Shown here: piece after piece, positions 41,801 to 52,423 of the stretch | How positions within the stretch are numbered: position 1 is the stretch's first letter | Layout: every line of letters begins with the position of its first letter | Origin: Flavobacterium covae | Lineage (GTDB): Bacteria; Bacteroidota; Bacteroidia; Flavobacteriales; Flavobacteriaceae | Assembly (NCBI GenBank): GCA_019565575.1 | Contig: CP067379.1 | Coordinates: 496,001 to 560,000, forward strand | DNA: 64,000 nt | Direction: 5' to 3' | The notes under the pieces: generated by a model | What the model saw: only the letters and a program-made list of their open reading frames with translations | What the model was told of the DNA's origin: nothing | Database searches by the model: none | Translations under genes and position numbers: made by a program

Positions 41801-44800
41801 ATGTAACCCCTGTTACAACAGGTCCTATCCGTATTGATGCAGATGGTAATGTAACGATCCAGCCAGGTACAGCAAGTGGTACATACACAATTCCTTATAC
41901 AATTTGTGAAACAGGAGCAACCCCAGTAAACTGTAAAACAGCCAATATAACTGTAGAAGTTAAAAACGAATTAATAGCTAAGGATGATAATTTAGGAACC
42001 GTAGCCACTTCTGCCACAGCAACTACAGTAGCAGGAAGCGTTTTAGCCAATAATGGAAACGGAGCCGATACGTTAAATGGCGTTGCAGTAACCCCAGCCA
42101 ACACAGATGTAACCCCTGTTACAACAGGTCCTATCCGTATTGATGCAGATGGTAATGTAACGATCCAGCCAGGTACAGCAAGTGGTACATACACAATTCC
42201 TTATACAATTTGTGAAACAGGAGCAACCCCAGTAAACTGTAAAACAGCCAATATAACTGTAGAAGTTAAAAACGAATTAATAGCTAAGAATGATAATTTA
42301 GGAACCGTAGCCACTTCTGCCACAGCAACTACAGTAGCAGGAAGCGTTTTAGCCAATAATGGAAACGGAGCCGATACATTAAATGGCGTTGCAGTAACCC
42401 CAGCCAACACAGATGTAACCCCTGTTACAACAGGTCCTATCCGTATTGATGCAGATGGTAATGTAACGATCCAGCCAGGTACAGCAAGTGGTACATACAC
42501 AATTCCTTATACAATTTGTGAAACAGGAGCAACCCCAGTAAACTGTAAAACAGCCAATATAACTGTAGAAGTTAAAAACGAATTAATAGCTAAGAATGAT
42601 AATTTAGGAACCGTAGCCACTTCTGCCACAGCAACTACAGTAGCAGGAAGCGTTTTAGCCAATAATGGAAACGGAGCCGATACATTAAATGGCGTTGCAG
42701 TAACCCCAGCCAACACAGATGTAACCCCTGTTACAACAGGTCCTATCCGTATTGATGCAGATGGTAATATAACGATCCAGCCAGGTACAGCAAGTGGTAC
42801 ATACACAATTCCTTATACAATTTGTGAAACAGGAGCAACCCCAGTAAACTGTAAAACAGCCAATATAACTGTAGAAGTTAAAAATACTATTGACGCTATA
42901 GACGATGCCAAAGTAACCGTTACCTCAGGAAGTAATACACCCAATATAACGCTAAACGATAAGTTAAACGGATCAAACGTTACCATAGGTACAGCAGCAG
43001 GTCAAGTAAGCCTAACAGGAGTAAACGTTCCAGCAGGCTTAACATTAAATGCCGATGGTACCATTACAATAGGCGCTACCACACCAAGTGGCACATACCA
43101 AGTAGAGTATCAAATCTGTGAAAACGGAGCTAACCCAGTAAACTGCGATAAAGCAAATGCTATAGTAGAAGTTAAAAATACTATTGACGCTATAGACGAT
43201 GCCAAAGTAACCGTTACCTCAGGAAGTAATACACCCAATATAACGCTAAACGATAAGTTAAACGGATCAAACGTTACCATAGGTACAGCAGCAGGTCAAG
43301 TAAGCCTAACAGGAGTAAACGTTCCAGCAGGCTTAACATTAAATGCCGATGGTACCATTACAATAGGCGCTACCACACCAAGTGGCACATACCAAGTAGA
43401 GTATCAAATCTGTGAAAACGGAGCAACTCCAGTAAACTGCGATAAAGCAAATGCTATAGTAGAAGTTAAAAATACTATTGACGCTATAGACGATGCCAAA
43501 GTAACCGTTACCTCAGGAAGTAATACACCCAATATAACGCTAAACGATAAGTTAAACGGATCAAACGTTACCATAGGTACAGCAGCAGGTCAAGTAAGCC
43601 TAACAGGAGTAAACGTTCCAGCAGGCTTAACATTAAATGCCGATGGTACCATTACAATAGGCGCTACCACACCAAGTGGCACATACCAAGTAGAGTATCA
43701 AATCTGTGAAAACGGAGCAACTCCAGTAAACTGTGATAAAGCAAATGCTATAGTAGAAGTTAAAAATACTATTGATGCTATAGACGATGCCAAAGTAACC
43801 GTTACCTCAGGAAGTAATACACCCAATATAACGCTAAACGATAAGTTAAACGGATCAAACGTTACCATAGGTACAGCAGCAGGTCAAGTAAGCCTAACAG
43901 GAGTAAACGTTCCAGCAGGCTTAACATTAAATGCCGATGGTACCATTACAATAGGCGCTACCACACCAAGTGGCACATACCAAGTAGAGTATCAAATCTG
44001 TGAAAACGGAGCTAACCCAGTAAACTGCGATAAAGCAAATGCTATAGTAGAAGTTAAAAATACTATTGACGCTATAGACGATGCCAAAGTAACCGTTACT
44101 TCCAGGAAGTAATACACCCAATATAACGCTAAACGATAAGTTAAACGGATCAAACGTTACCATAGGTACAGCAGCAGGTCAAGTAAGCCTAACAGGAGTA
44201 AACGTTCCAGCAGGCTTAACATTAAATGCCGATGGTACCATTACAATAGGCGCTACCACACCAAGTGGCACATACCAAGTAGAGTATCAAATCTGTGAAA
44301 ACGGAGCTAACCCAGCAAACTGCGATAAAGCAATTGCTATAGTAGAAGTTAAAAATACTATTGACGCTATAGACGATGCCAAAGTAACGGTTACTTCCAG
44401 GAGGTAATACACCCAATATAACGCTAAACGATAAGTTAAACGGATCAAACGTTACCATAGGTACAGCAGCAGGTCAAGTAAGCCTAACAGGAGTAAACGT
44501 TCCAGCAGGCTTAACATTAAATGCCGATGGTACCATTACAATAGGCGCTACCACACCAAGTGGCACATACCAAGTAGAGTATCAAATCTGTGAAAACGGA
44601 GCAACTCCAGTAAACTGCGATAAAGCAATTGCTATAGTAGAAGTTAAAAATACTATTGACGCTATAGACGATGCCAAAGTAACGGTTACTTCCAGGAGGT
44701 AATACACCCAATATAACGCTAAACGATAAGTTAAACGGATCAAACGTTACCATAGGTACAGCAGCAGGTCAAGTAAGCCTAACAGGAGTAAACGTTCCAG

Positions 44801-46479
44801 CAGGCTTAACATTAAATGCCGATGGTACCATTACAATAGGCGCTACCACACCAAGTGGCACATACCAAGTAGATTATCAAATCTGTGAAAACGGAGCTAA
44901 CCCAGCAAACTGTGACATCGCAATTGCTATAGTAGAAGTTAAAAATATTATTGACGCTATAGACGATGCCAAAGTAACCGTTACCTCAGGAAGTAATACA
45001 CCCAATATAACGCTAAACGATAAGTTAAACGGATCAAACGTTGACATAGGTCCAATATTAGGTCAAGTAAGCCTAACAGGAGTAAACGTTCCAGCAGGCT
45101 TAACATTAAATACCGATGGTACCATTACAATAGGCGCTACCACACCAAGTGGCACATACCAAGTAGAGTATGAAATCTGTGAAAACGGAGCTAATCCAAT
45201 AAACTGTGATAAAGCAATTGCTATAGTAGAAGTTAAAAATACTATTGACGCTATAGACGATGCCAAAGTAACCGTTACCTCAGGAAGTAATACACCCAAT
45301 GTAACGTTAAACGATAAGTTAAACGGATCAAACGTTACCATAGGTACAGCAGCAGGTCAAGTAAGCCTAACAGGAGTAAACGTTCCAGCAGGCTTAACAT
45401 TAAATGCCGATGGTACCATTACAATAGGCGCTACCACACCAAGTGGTATATACCAAGTAGAGTATCAAATATGTGAGAACGGAGCTAACCCAGCAAACTG
45501 TGACATCGCAAATGCTATAGTAGAAGTTAAAAACCCGATAGTATTGGGAGGACCAGATAAAGAATTAATAGTGTCAGGAACTACAGGAACAATTTCAATT
45601 TATAATAATGACACATTTAATGGAAAACCATTATCATCTACCATAGGAACAGGAGTAGGTCAAGTAACAGTCACAATAACAGGATTACCACAAGGAATAA
45701 CACTTAATTCTAATGGAACAATTACAGTAGATAATACGGTTGACAATAATACATATACCTTTACTTATACCGTTTGTGAAAATGGTGCTTTAATTCCAAA
45801 TTGTGTTACACAAACAGTTGTTATAGATGTTTCAGCTAAAGTTGACGCAAATAATGATGAATTTGTAACAACTAATGGAGGATCAGGTTTAGTAGCAGGA
45901 AATGTTTTAGTTAATGACAGCATAAACAACTTAAGTCAAGGTTCTGCAACAATTAATAATGTAGTGCTAAGTCAAATTACTTTAGCACAGCCAGTAATTA
46001 CCGTGCCATCAAAATCTCCAGTGCCATATTTAGATGCTGCTACAGGAAGAGTAATTGTACCAGCAGGTACACCAGCTGGAACCTATACTTTTGATTATAA
46101 AGCATGTTTACTAATTAAACCAGGTATTTGTGATACCGCTACAGTAACTGTAAGAGTAGAACCATCAAACAAAGAGGAATTTGTTATTTACAACCACATG
46201 ACTCCTAATGGAGATGGGAATAACGATGTATTCTTTATAGACGGAATAGATAAATTTCCTAATAACTCAGTAGAAGTTTACAACCGATGGGGAGTATTAG
46301 TATATGAGGCAAAAGGATATAATAATAATGATCGATCATTCCGAGGCATATCATCAGGACGAGTTACGATCAAACAATTAGAAGAATTGCCAGAAGGAAC
46401 ATACTATTATATGTTTAAGTACGAAGATACTAAAGGTATGCCCCAAGAAAAAGCAGGTTATTTATATATCAATAGATAA
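38851..46479 (+). CDS. Giant repeat adhesin 2 with T9SS type B C-terminal domain, three +1 frameshifts
   Basis: About 2,540 residues. Signal peptide (helix ending KSYSQ); an N-terminal ~280-residue region that reads like a beta-propeller ([31 protein letters not shown]); an SdrD B-like domain ([17 protein letters not shown]); a DUF11 domain ([16 protein letters not shown] to [10 protein letters not shown]); a degenerate repeat; 7 x 102-residue A repeats; 9 x 98-residue B repeats; two closing modules; and the sorting domain identical to adhesin 1. B repeats 5, 6 and 7 each carry one extra base, so the frame is lost at 44103 (stop 44110-44112) and returns to the original frame after 44693. The N-terminus is unrelated to adhesin 1. 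Confidence 0.86.
40741..42882 (+). repeat. Tandem array of 7 x 306-nt A units in adhesin 2
   Basis: Seven 102-codon units from N(D/E)LIAK(N/D)DNLGTVATS to ANITVEVK, preceded by one degenerate unit (about 40438-40740). Units differ at few positions (D/E, N/D, TTANT/TPANT). Each has the pair of Cys in [12 protein letters not shown]. Confidence 0.96.
42883..45531 (+). repeat. Tandem array of 9 B units (294 or 295 nt) in adhesin 2
   Basis: Unit starts (Asn of [10 protein letters not shown]): 42883, 43177, 43471, 43765, 44059, 44354, 44649, 44944, 45238. Units 5-7 are 295 nt, each with ACTTCCAGG where the others have ACCTCAGG. Units 8 and 9 are more divergent ([12 protein letters not shown]). Cys pair in QICENGA(N/T)PVNC. 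Confidence 0.96.
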
Positions 46480-46486
46480 AGAATTA

Positions 46487-46516
46487 ATATACCTCCGTCT
46501 TTAGGGCGGAGGATAT
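46487..46516 (+). promoter_or_regulatory. Hairpin between adhesin 2 and sprF
   Basis: Exact copy of the CCTCCG/CGGAGG hairpin found after adhesin 1, in the same place 7 bases behind the adhesin stop. Confidence 0.6.
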
Positions 46517-46533
46517 TTAAAAAAGAATATGAT

Positions 46534-47448
46534 ATGAAAAACAAAATTATATATTTACTACTTTTAATGAGTGGAATTAGTTTTGCTCAACAAGAAGCAC
46601 AGTATACACAATATATGTATAACACTGCCAATGTAAATCCCGGTTACACAGGTACCCGCGGTTGTTTTAGTGCTTTAGTAATGCACCGCTCCCAATGGGT
46701 AGGATTAGAAGGAGCCCCAAAGACAAATACAGTTGCAATGAGTACCCCCTTAGGTCTTAACAATAGGATGGGATTAGGAGTAAGTGTTATAAACGATAAA
46801 ATAGGTCCTTCAGATGAAAATGCAATATCAGTAGACCTAAGTTATAATATTAACACTACAGAAAACTCTAAATTGTCTTTTGGAATAAAAGGAACAGCTA
46901 ATTTTTTTAGTGTTGATTTTAATAAGACAAAGATTCATAATGTATCAGATGGTTTGATAAGACAAAATGTAGACAATCGTTTTTTCCCCAATATAGGAGC
47001 AGGAGCATTTTGGTATTCAGATAAGACCTATGTAGGACTATCCATCCCTTTTATATTAGAACAAAAATACTATGATAACGATGTTCAATACGTAGCCAGT
47101 GAACGTATGCACCCTCATTTAATAGCAGGACACGTATTTCGCCTAAGTAGTGAAGTACAATTTAAACCCACAACGATGATTAAATATGTAAATGGAGCCC
47201 CATTACAAGTCGATTTATCAGGGAATTTTTGGTTTAATGAAAAATTTTCATTAGGAGCCGCCTATCGTTGGAGTGCAGCATGGAGCGCTATGGCAGGATT
47301 TCAAATTAACGATTCTTGGTTAGTAGGATATGCCTACGATCGAGATGTTACCAGATTAGGAAATTTTAACTCTGGTTCACACGAAATATTTTTACGTTAT
47401 GAATTGTTTAAACGTGTAGAAAAAGTGGTAGCCCCACGTTTCTTCTAA
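46534..47448 (+). CDS. SprF-like T9SS membrane protein, copy 2 (intact)
   Basis: 304 residues, uninterrupted. Signal peptide to SGISFAQ, family opening AQYTQYMYNTANVNPGYTG, then alternating strands of an outer-membrane barrel ending in YELFKRVEKVVAPRFF. Same protein as copy 1 once the latter's T tract is corrected. Directly downstream of adhesin 2, so its likely job is export or anchoring of that adhesin by the T9SS; since it is identical to copy 1 it probably serves either adhesin. Confidence 0.92.
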   Translation: MKNKIIYLLLLMSGISFAQQEAQYTQYMYNTANVNPGYTGTRGCFSALVMHRSQWVGLEGAPKTNTVAMSTPLGLNNRMGLGVSVINDKIGPSDENAISVDLSYNINTTENSKLSFGIKGTANFFSVDFNKTKIHNVSDGLIRQNVDNRFFPNIGAGAFWYSDKTYVGLSIPFILEQKYYDNDVQYVASERMHPHLIAGHVFRLSSEVQFKPTTMIKYVNGAPLQVDLSGNFWFNEKFSLGAAYRWSAAWSAMAGFQINDSWLVGYAYDRDVTRLGNFNSGSHEIFLRYELFKRVEKVVAPRFF

Positions 47449-47458
47449 AACTATTATT

Positions 47459-49416
47459 ATGAAAAGAATAATTTTATTTACTGTATTAGGATTGTCTTTG
47501 AATGGAGTATATGCACAAGAGAAAAAAATCATAAAAGCAAGTAATCACTATAATGGTTTAGCATACGTCGATGCAATTGGCACCTATTTAAAAGTAGCTC
47601 AAAAAGGATATAAATCAAAAGAGTTATTTCAACGCTTAGGAGATTCCTATTACTACAATGCTAAATTTACAGAAGCCCATAAATGGTATACTGAATTATT
47701 TGCTTTAGGTGAAACAGTAGAACCTGAATATTACTATCGTTATGCACAAACCCTCAAATCGGTAGAAAATTACAAAAAAGCCGATGAATATATGGATAAA
47801 TTTTATCAATTAACATCCAAAGATACAAGAGCCAGTATTTATAATAATCAAAAAGATTATAAAAATATTATCGCAAAAAATTCTGGACGTTTTGAAATAA
47901 AACCAGTAAGCATTAATGGCAGTTCTTCCGATTATGGTACAGCATTCTATGGAAACAAAGTACTTTTTGCATCCACTAGAGATACCATTGGAGTTTTCAA
48001 AACAAAAGCAAAATGGACAGGAAAATCATTTACCAACCTCTATGCTGCTGATAAAAATGAAACAGGAGACGATCTTATTAATACAGCTCGTTTTGCAAAA
48101 GAAATCAATTCCAAATATCACGAAGACTCTCCCGTTTTCACCAAAGATCTAAAAACAGTTTACTTTACCCGTAATAATTTCAATGAAGGAAAAGTAGGAA
48201 AAGACGATAAAAAAGTCATCAATTTAAAGATCTATCGAGCTAATTTAAATACAAAAGGAGAATGGATTAATATAACAGAACTACCATTTAATAGTGATCA
48301 ATACAGTGTAGCACATCCCGCCTTATCCCCTGACGAAAAAACCTTATATTTTGCCTCTAATATGCCCGGAACATACGGGCAATCCGACTTATTCAAGGTA
48401 GCTATTTTAGGAGAAAACAGTTATGGACCCCCTATTAACCTAGGAAATACAATCAATACAGAAGCCAGAGAAACCTTTCCTTTTATAAGCGATAAAGGAG
48501 TATTATATTATGCAACCGATGGACAACAAGGACTAGGAGGATTAGATATTTACGCAACACAATTAGATGATAAAGGAATGGTTACTAATTTAGTAACCAA
48601 TGTTGGATCCCCAATAAATGGTCCCATGGACGATTTTGCTTTTATCATAGACGAAAAAGGAAAAGGCTTCTTTTCCTCAAACCGTTCAGAAGGCAAAGGT
48701 TTAGATGATATCTATAGTTTTGTAGAAAAATCCCCATTAAATTTAGAAATCCAACACCAACTAACAGGCATTGTTACAAACTCCGAAACAGGAGAAGCAA
48801 TTCCAGAAGCAACCGTAACATTATATGATGAAAAATTTAAAGAAATAGAAAAAGTTCTAGCAGACAACAAAGGATTTTATGATTTTAAGAAAATTCCTGC
48901 GGGTAAAAAATATTATGTACGAGCAGAAAAAGAAGATTATGAAACCAAAGAAAAACCAGTAGAAATTCCAAATAAAACAGGAAAAACAAATTTACCTATA
49001 GATACTGCCAAAAAAGTAAAAGAAATAAAAGAAGGATCCGATTTAGCCAAAATATTTGAAATTAAAATTATTTATTTTGATCTAGATAAATCATTTATTC
49101 GTCCTGATGCAGCAGTAGAATTAGCTAAAATTTTAGAAGTGATGAAACAATACCCCACCATGAAAGTAGACGTTCGATCACATACTGACTGTCGCCAAAC
49201 CGCAGCTTATAATGCAAAACTTTCAGATCGTAGAGCAAAAGAAACAGTGGCTTGGCTCATCAAAAAGGTATTGCAAAAGATCGTTTAACAGGTCGTGGTT
49301 ATGGAGAATCACAATTAATAAATAATTGCGGTTGTGAACCAACTAATCAATCTTCTTGTACAGAAGAACAACATCAAGAAAATAGAAGAAGTGAATTTAT
49401 CATTGTAAAAATGTAA
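47459..49416 (+). CDS. OmpA family protein, copy 2, one frameshift
   Basis: Same architecture as copy 1: signal peptide (GVYAQ), helical TPR-like part, PD40 blades, CarboxypepD-reg domain, OmpA domain. It differs by Ile/Val in the signal peptide, Thr/Pro in ENSYGPPINL and Ile/Val in YSFVEKS. It has the same A5 break (49262-49266) as copy 1, so the straight frame ends at 49288, inside the OmpA domain. After repair it ends EFIIVKM at 49416. Ten bases follow sprF, so they are one operon. Confidence 0.87.
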
Positions 49417-49579
49417 TAAAAAAAGGTGTCTTAAAAAAATATTTTCAATCAAGAGGAGTCTAAAACAAAAAATTAGAAGAATCACCTAGATTATCTCCTA
49501 CCTGGAAGTGATAAATTATATTTTTAGGACACCACTTTTTTTCTTTGACGTTCTATTATTTTAAAAATTTATTATAAGA
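49417..49579. terminator. Terminator region of module 2 with interrupted stem
   Basis: AAAGGTGTCTTAAAA near 49420 and TTTTTAGGACACCACTTTTTTT near 49522 are complementary and would form a stem ending in a T-run, but about 80 bases separate the arms. The inside includes AATCAAGAGGA, also seen at 3590, so a dispersed intergenic repeat may have inserted into the terminator loop. It also contains a non-coding CTGGAAG at 49502-49508. Confidence 0.5.
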
Positions 49580-51668
49580 TTAATAATCAAAATACCAATT
49601 AAATATATCGGAGCGTAGACCTAAAGAAAACCAAGTTGTGTTTTCATTAAAAGCTTGATTCGTATTTAGTGTTGGTTTAAACGAGCGGTACACTAAATTA
49701 GCAAACAACTTTAAATTGGTATTTGGATTTAATAAATACCCAGCATTTAGATCCGCAATTATTATTTTAGTTTTATTACCTTGTCCTATAACTACTCCAT
49801 TATCTGCCGAGCGATCTAAATCATAATCCTTATATATATTGGAGCCATAATTTTTTTTATCTGTTACTAAATCAAGATCAAAACCTCGTAAACCGAAATT
49901 AAATTTAGCTTCAGCAAATAATCGCCCTTTTGTATAACGAGCAATGGCTACTATTTCGTTTAGATTTGATCCCCAATTATGTCCCATACTTTGATTATTA
50001 TGTCCATAATTCGTAATTACTTCACTATGAGAATACACATAAGGGCGTACAATATTTAGTTCTGCTTGTAAATATAAATTTTTAACGCCAAAAGCATTAT
50101 AATATTTTCCTCCCAATTGATAGGCTATTTTATTACGCCAACTGTTTTTTCCTCCAAAAATATCGCTCACGGCAAATTCATCAATGAATAATTGTCCATA
50201 AGTATTAAAACGGTTAGTCCATTTATATTTGGCTGTTAAGCCTATTGCTGCATTACCACTTTTAGAGGAAGAGGTAAATTCTACTGAACGATAAAAAATA
50301 ATTGGATTGACAAAATTTAAATCAAAACCTCTATTATTTGTATTAGACCAAACAACTGATTCAAAAATCCAATATTCAAACGTTTAGAAGCATTCCAACT
50401 TAAATAATGGTTAGCCATATATTTAGTGGCATAAGTTTTTTCTGCTGTTACTTCTGGACGCACATCTTTTAACCACATATAAGTATTGGTATACTTAATT
50501 TTCCAAAAACTAGTATTTATTTTAACAAATGGATACGGACTAGCGGCATCGCCTTCTAACAAGGAGCGATATCCATCTCCAATAAAATTACGACTGTATC
50601 CTAATTGAATATTCAAATGATCGGAAGAGGTGTAGGATATAATAGCATCAGCAGATGGAAAGTCAAACTGATTTCCTCTAAAATCTTTAGCTATTCCTAT
50701 ACCTGGAATTATGGCTGGATTACCGCCTGATGGTTTTTGGGAAATAGCTAAGCGATTATAATAGTCTGCAAAGAAGCCTTGACTTTCGAAAATAGAAGAA
50801 GTAAAAGTTAAATTTTCTCCTAAAGCTCCTTGTATTTGTATAGCTCTTGTGTTATTATAGGTGTAACCAGCTTTCTCTGGTGATGTTTTGCCTATGCGCA
50901 AATCCCATATAGGATTTAAGGTAAACCAATAGCCTTTTCCTTGAATAGCTACTAAATTTTCATTAAAAATTTTACGTCCCCACCAGTTTTTTTTATTGAT
51001 TAGGATACTTTGATTCTTTTTTTCAAAATCATAATAACGATCAACTTCTTTATAGGTTAGCGGCTTGGATGCTGTATGACTATTCGTTCCCACTTGATTC
51101 ATATAGTTATCAAAATTAGCGTAATAACTATGTGAAAATGGAATATTTAAATTACTTTTAAACTGTGGATTATTAAACTTTTGATATTCTTTTTCTACAT
51201 TATCAAGTTCTGTTAAATTTTCTTTAGCTATATCAGAAATAATATTTTTGTTTTCTGCTTTTTCAAATGGTTTCCCTTTTAAAAAGGGTAAACCATTGTA
51301 AATGTGTATCTAGCATAAGTTGGGATTCCATTATAGGTGGCTGGAGTTATAACAGGCAAAGAATTAAAAACTCTTTTGGTTTCTGCAATTAATTCGGGAT
51401 ATAAAGCATCAACATAAATTATTTTAAAATGTCCTTCTTCATCTACTTCAAAGAGTGTAATTACTTTTCCTGAAGAATTATTAGATGTTAATTGTAAAGG
51501 CATTTTAAAATTATTGTATATAAAATCTTCTAATTGAAAATGAAAACATTTTTCTAATTCTGATTCAGATTTTTGAATACATTGAGGAAAAACGGGAAAC
51601 TTTTCGTGTTTAGTTTCTTGAGCTAAACTAGAAGTTATTACTAACAAAAGAGTAAATAAAATTCTCAT
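49580..51668 (-). CDS. remB: RemB-like gliding motility outer-membrane protein, two frameshifts
   Basis: About 696 residues when three segments are joined. Signal peptide (LLVITSSLAQ); a TonB C-terminal-like domain (~25-130: VITLFEVDEEGHFKIIYVDA, TYNGIPTYARYTFTMVYPF); then a long beta-barrel-like region (NPIWDLRIGKTSPEKAGY, LSWNASKRLNIGFFESVVW) ending FNWYFDY. Breaks: T5 for T6 (plus-strand A at 51281-51285) after MVYP, and T5 for T6 (50363-50367) in NIGFF. In F. johnsoniae remB lies close to sprA, as here, and contributes redundantly to motility. The name rests on gene order and overall pattern, so it is provisional. Confidence 0.62.
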
Positions 51669-51680
51669 TCGTAAATATGA

Positions 51681-52423
51681 TTAATAAACACCTGTTGTAG
51701 ATAATCCTTCAACTATTGTTTTAGCGGCGGAAGTACCTATTCTTTTAACACCTAATTTAATCATGTTATTTGCCTCTTCTATATTACGAACTCCTCCAGC
51801 GGCTTTTACAGGAAGTGGAGATGAATTTTCTAACATCAGTTTTATGGTGTGAATTGTTGCTCCATTTGGTTTTCCATCAGTTGTTGGATAAAAGCCAGTT
51901 GAAGATTTTACAAAAACTTTAGAATATTCTGATTCATTAAAATTTGCAACAATGGTATTACGAATTAGACTAGAAATTTGAATAATATGATCATCTGTTA
52001 AAGCAGCTACTTCAATAATAAATTTCACAACTTTATTATTTGAAAGTCCTAATTGGGTACACTGGATAATTTCTTCTTTTATTAATTCTATTTCTCCTTT
52101 TTAAAGGCTTCATAATTTATTACATAATCTAACTCGTCTACTCCGTTTTGAATTGCTTGTATGGCTTCTTTAATTTTTGATTCTACTGAATCTGTTCCAA
52201 AAGGAAAATCAATAACGGTACCAACAAGAACTTCTGAATTTTGTTGATCAATCATTTTTCTAGCTATACTTACATATTCAGGACGAATCATTGCTAATTT
52301 AAAGCGTTCTTTTATAGCTTCTTCAATAGTTTCAATTACTTTTTTTGTGTTTTCTTCATTAGTAAGTCCTGCTTGTTCTGCCTTTTTTAAATAGGTAGAA
52401 TCTAGATATTCTCTAACGTTCAT
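51681..52423 (-). CDS. deoC: Deoxyribose-phosphate aldolase, one frameshift
   Basis: Cleaves 2-deoxyribose 5-phosphate to glyceraldehyde 3-phosphate and acetaldehyde. About 247 residues. Schiff-base Lys in KVFVKSSTGFYPTTDG; phosphate-binding AAGGVRN; N-terminal LVGTVIDFPFGTDS and DELDYVINYEAFK. The frame breaks at A5 (plus-strand T at 52098-52102, should be 6): KKEK-stop should read KKGEIELIKEEIIQCTQLG. It overlaps the VanZ-like gene by 11 bases. Confidence 0.92.

Larger units (their letters stand above)
46125..49438 (+). repeat. 3.3-kb near-identical duplication, copy 2 (adhesin CTD-sprF-ompA)
   Basis: Partner of 24189-27501 in the same orientation. Differences I can see, copy 1 to copy 2: silent GCG/GTG in sprF, T5 to T6 in sprF, ATA to GTA in the OmpA signal peptide, AAG/AAA, ACC to CCC (Thr to Pro), GAC/GAT, ATA to GTA (Ile to Val). 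Confidence 0.95.

Noticed and set aside
40656-45341. Regularly spaced antisense open frames through the adhesin repeats
   Set aside because: They recur once per repeat with the same period and are a by-product of repeated coding sequence; no family similarity.
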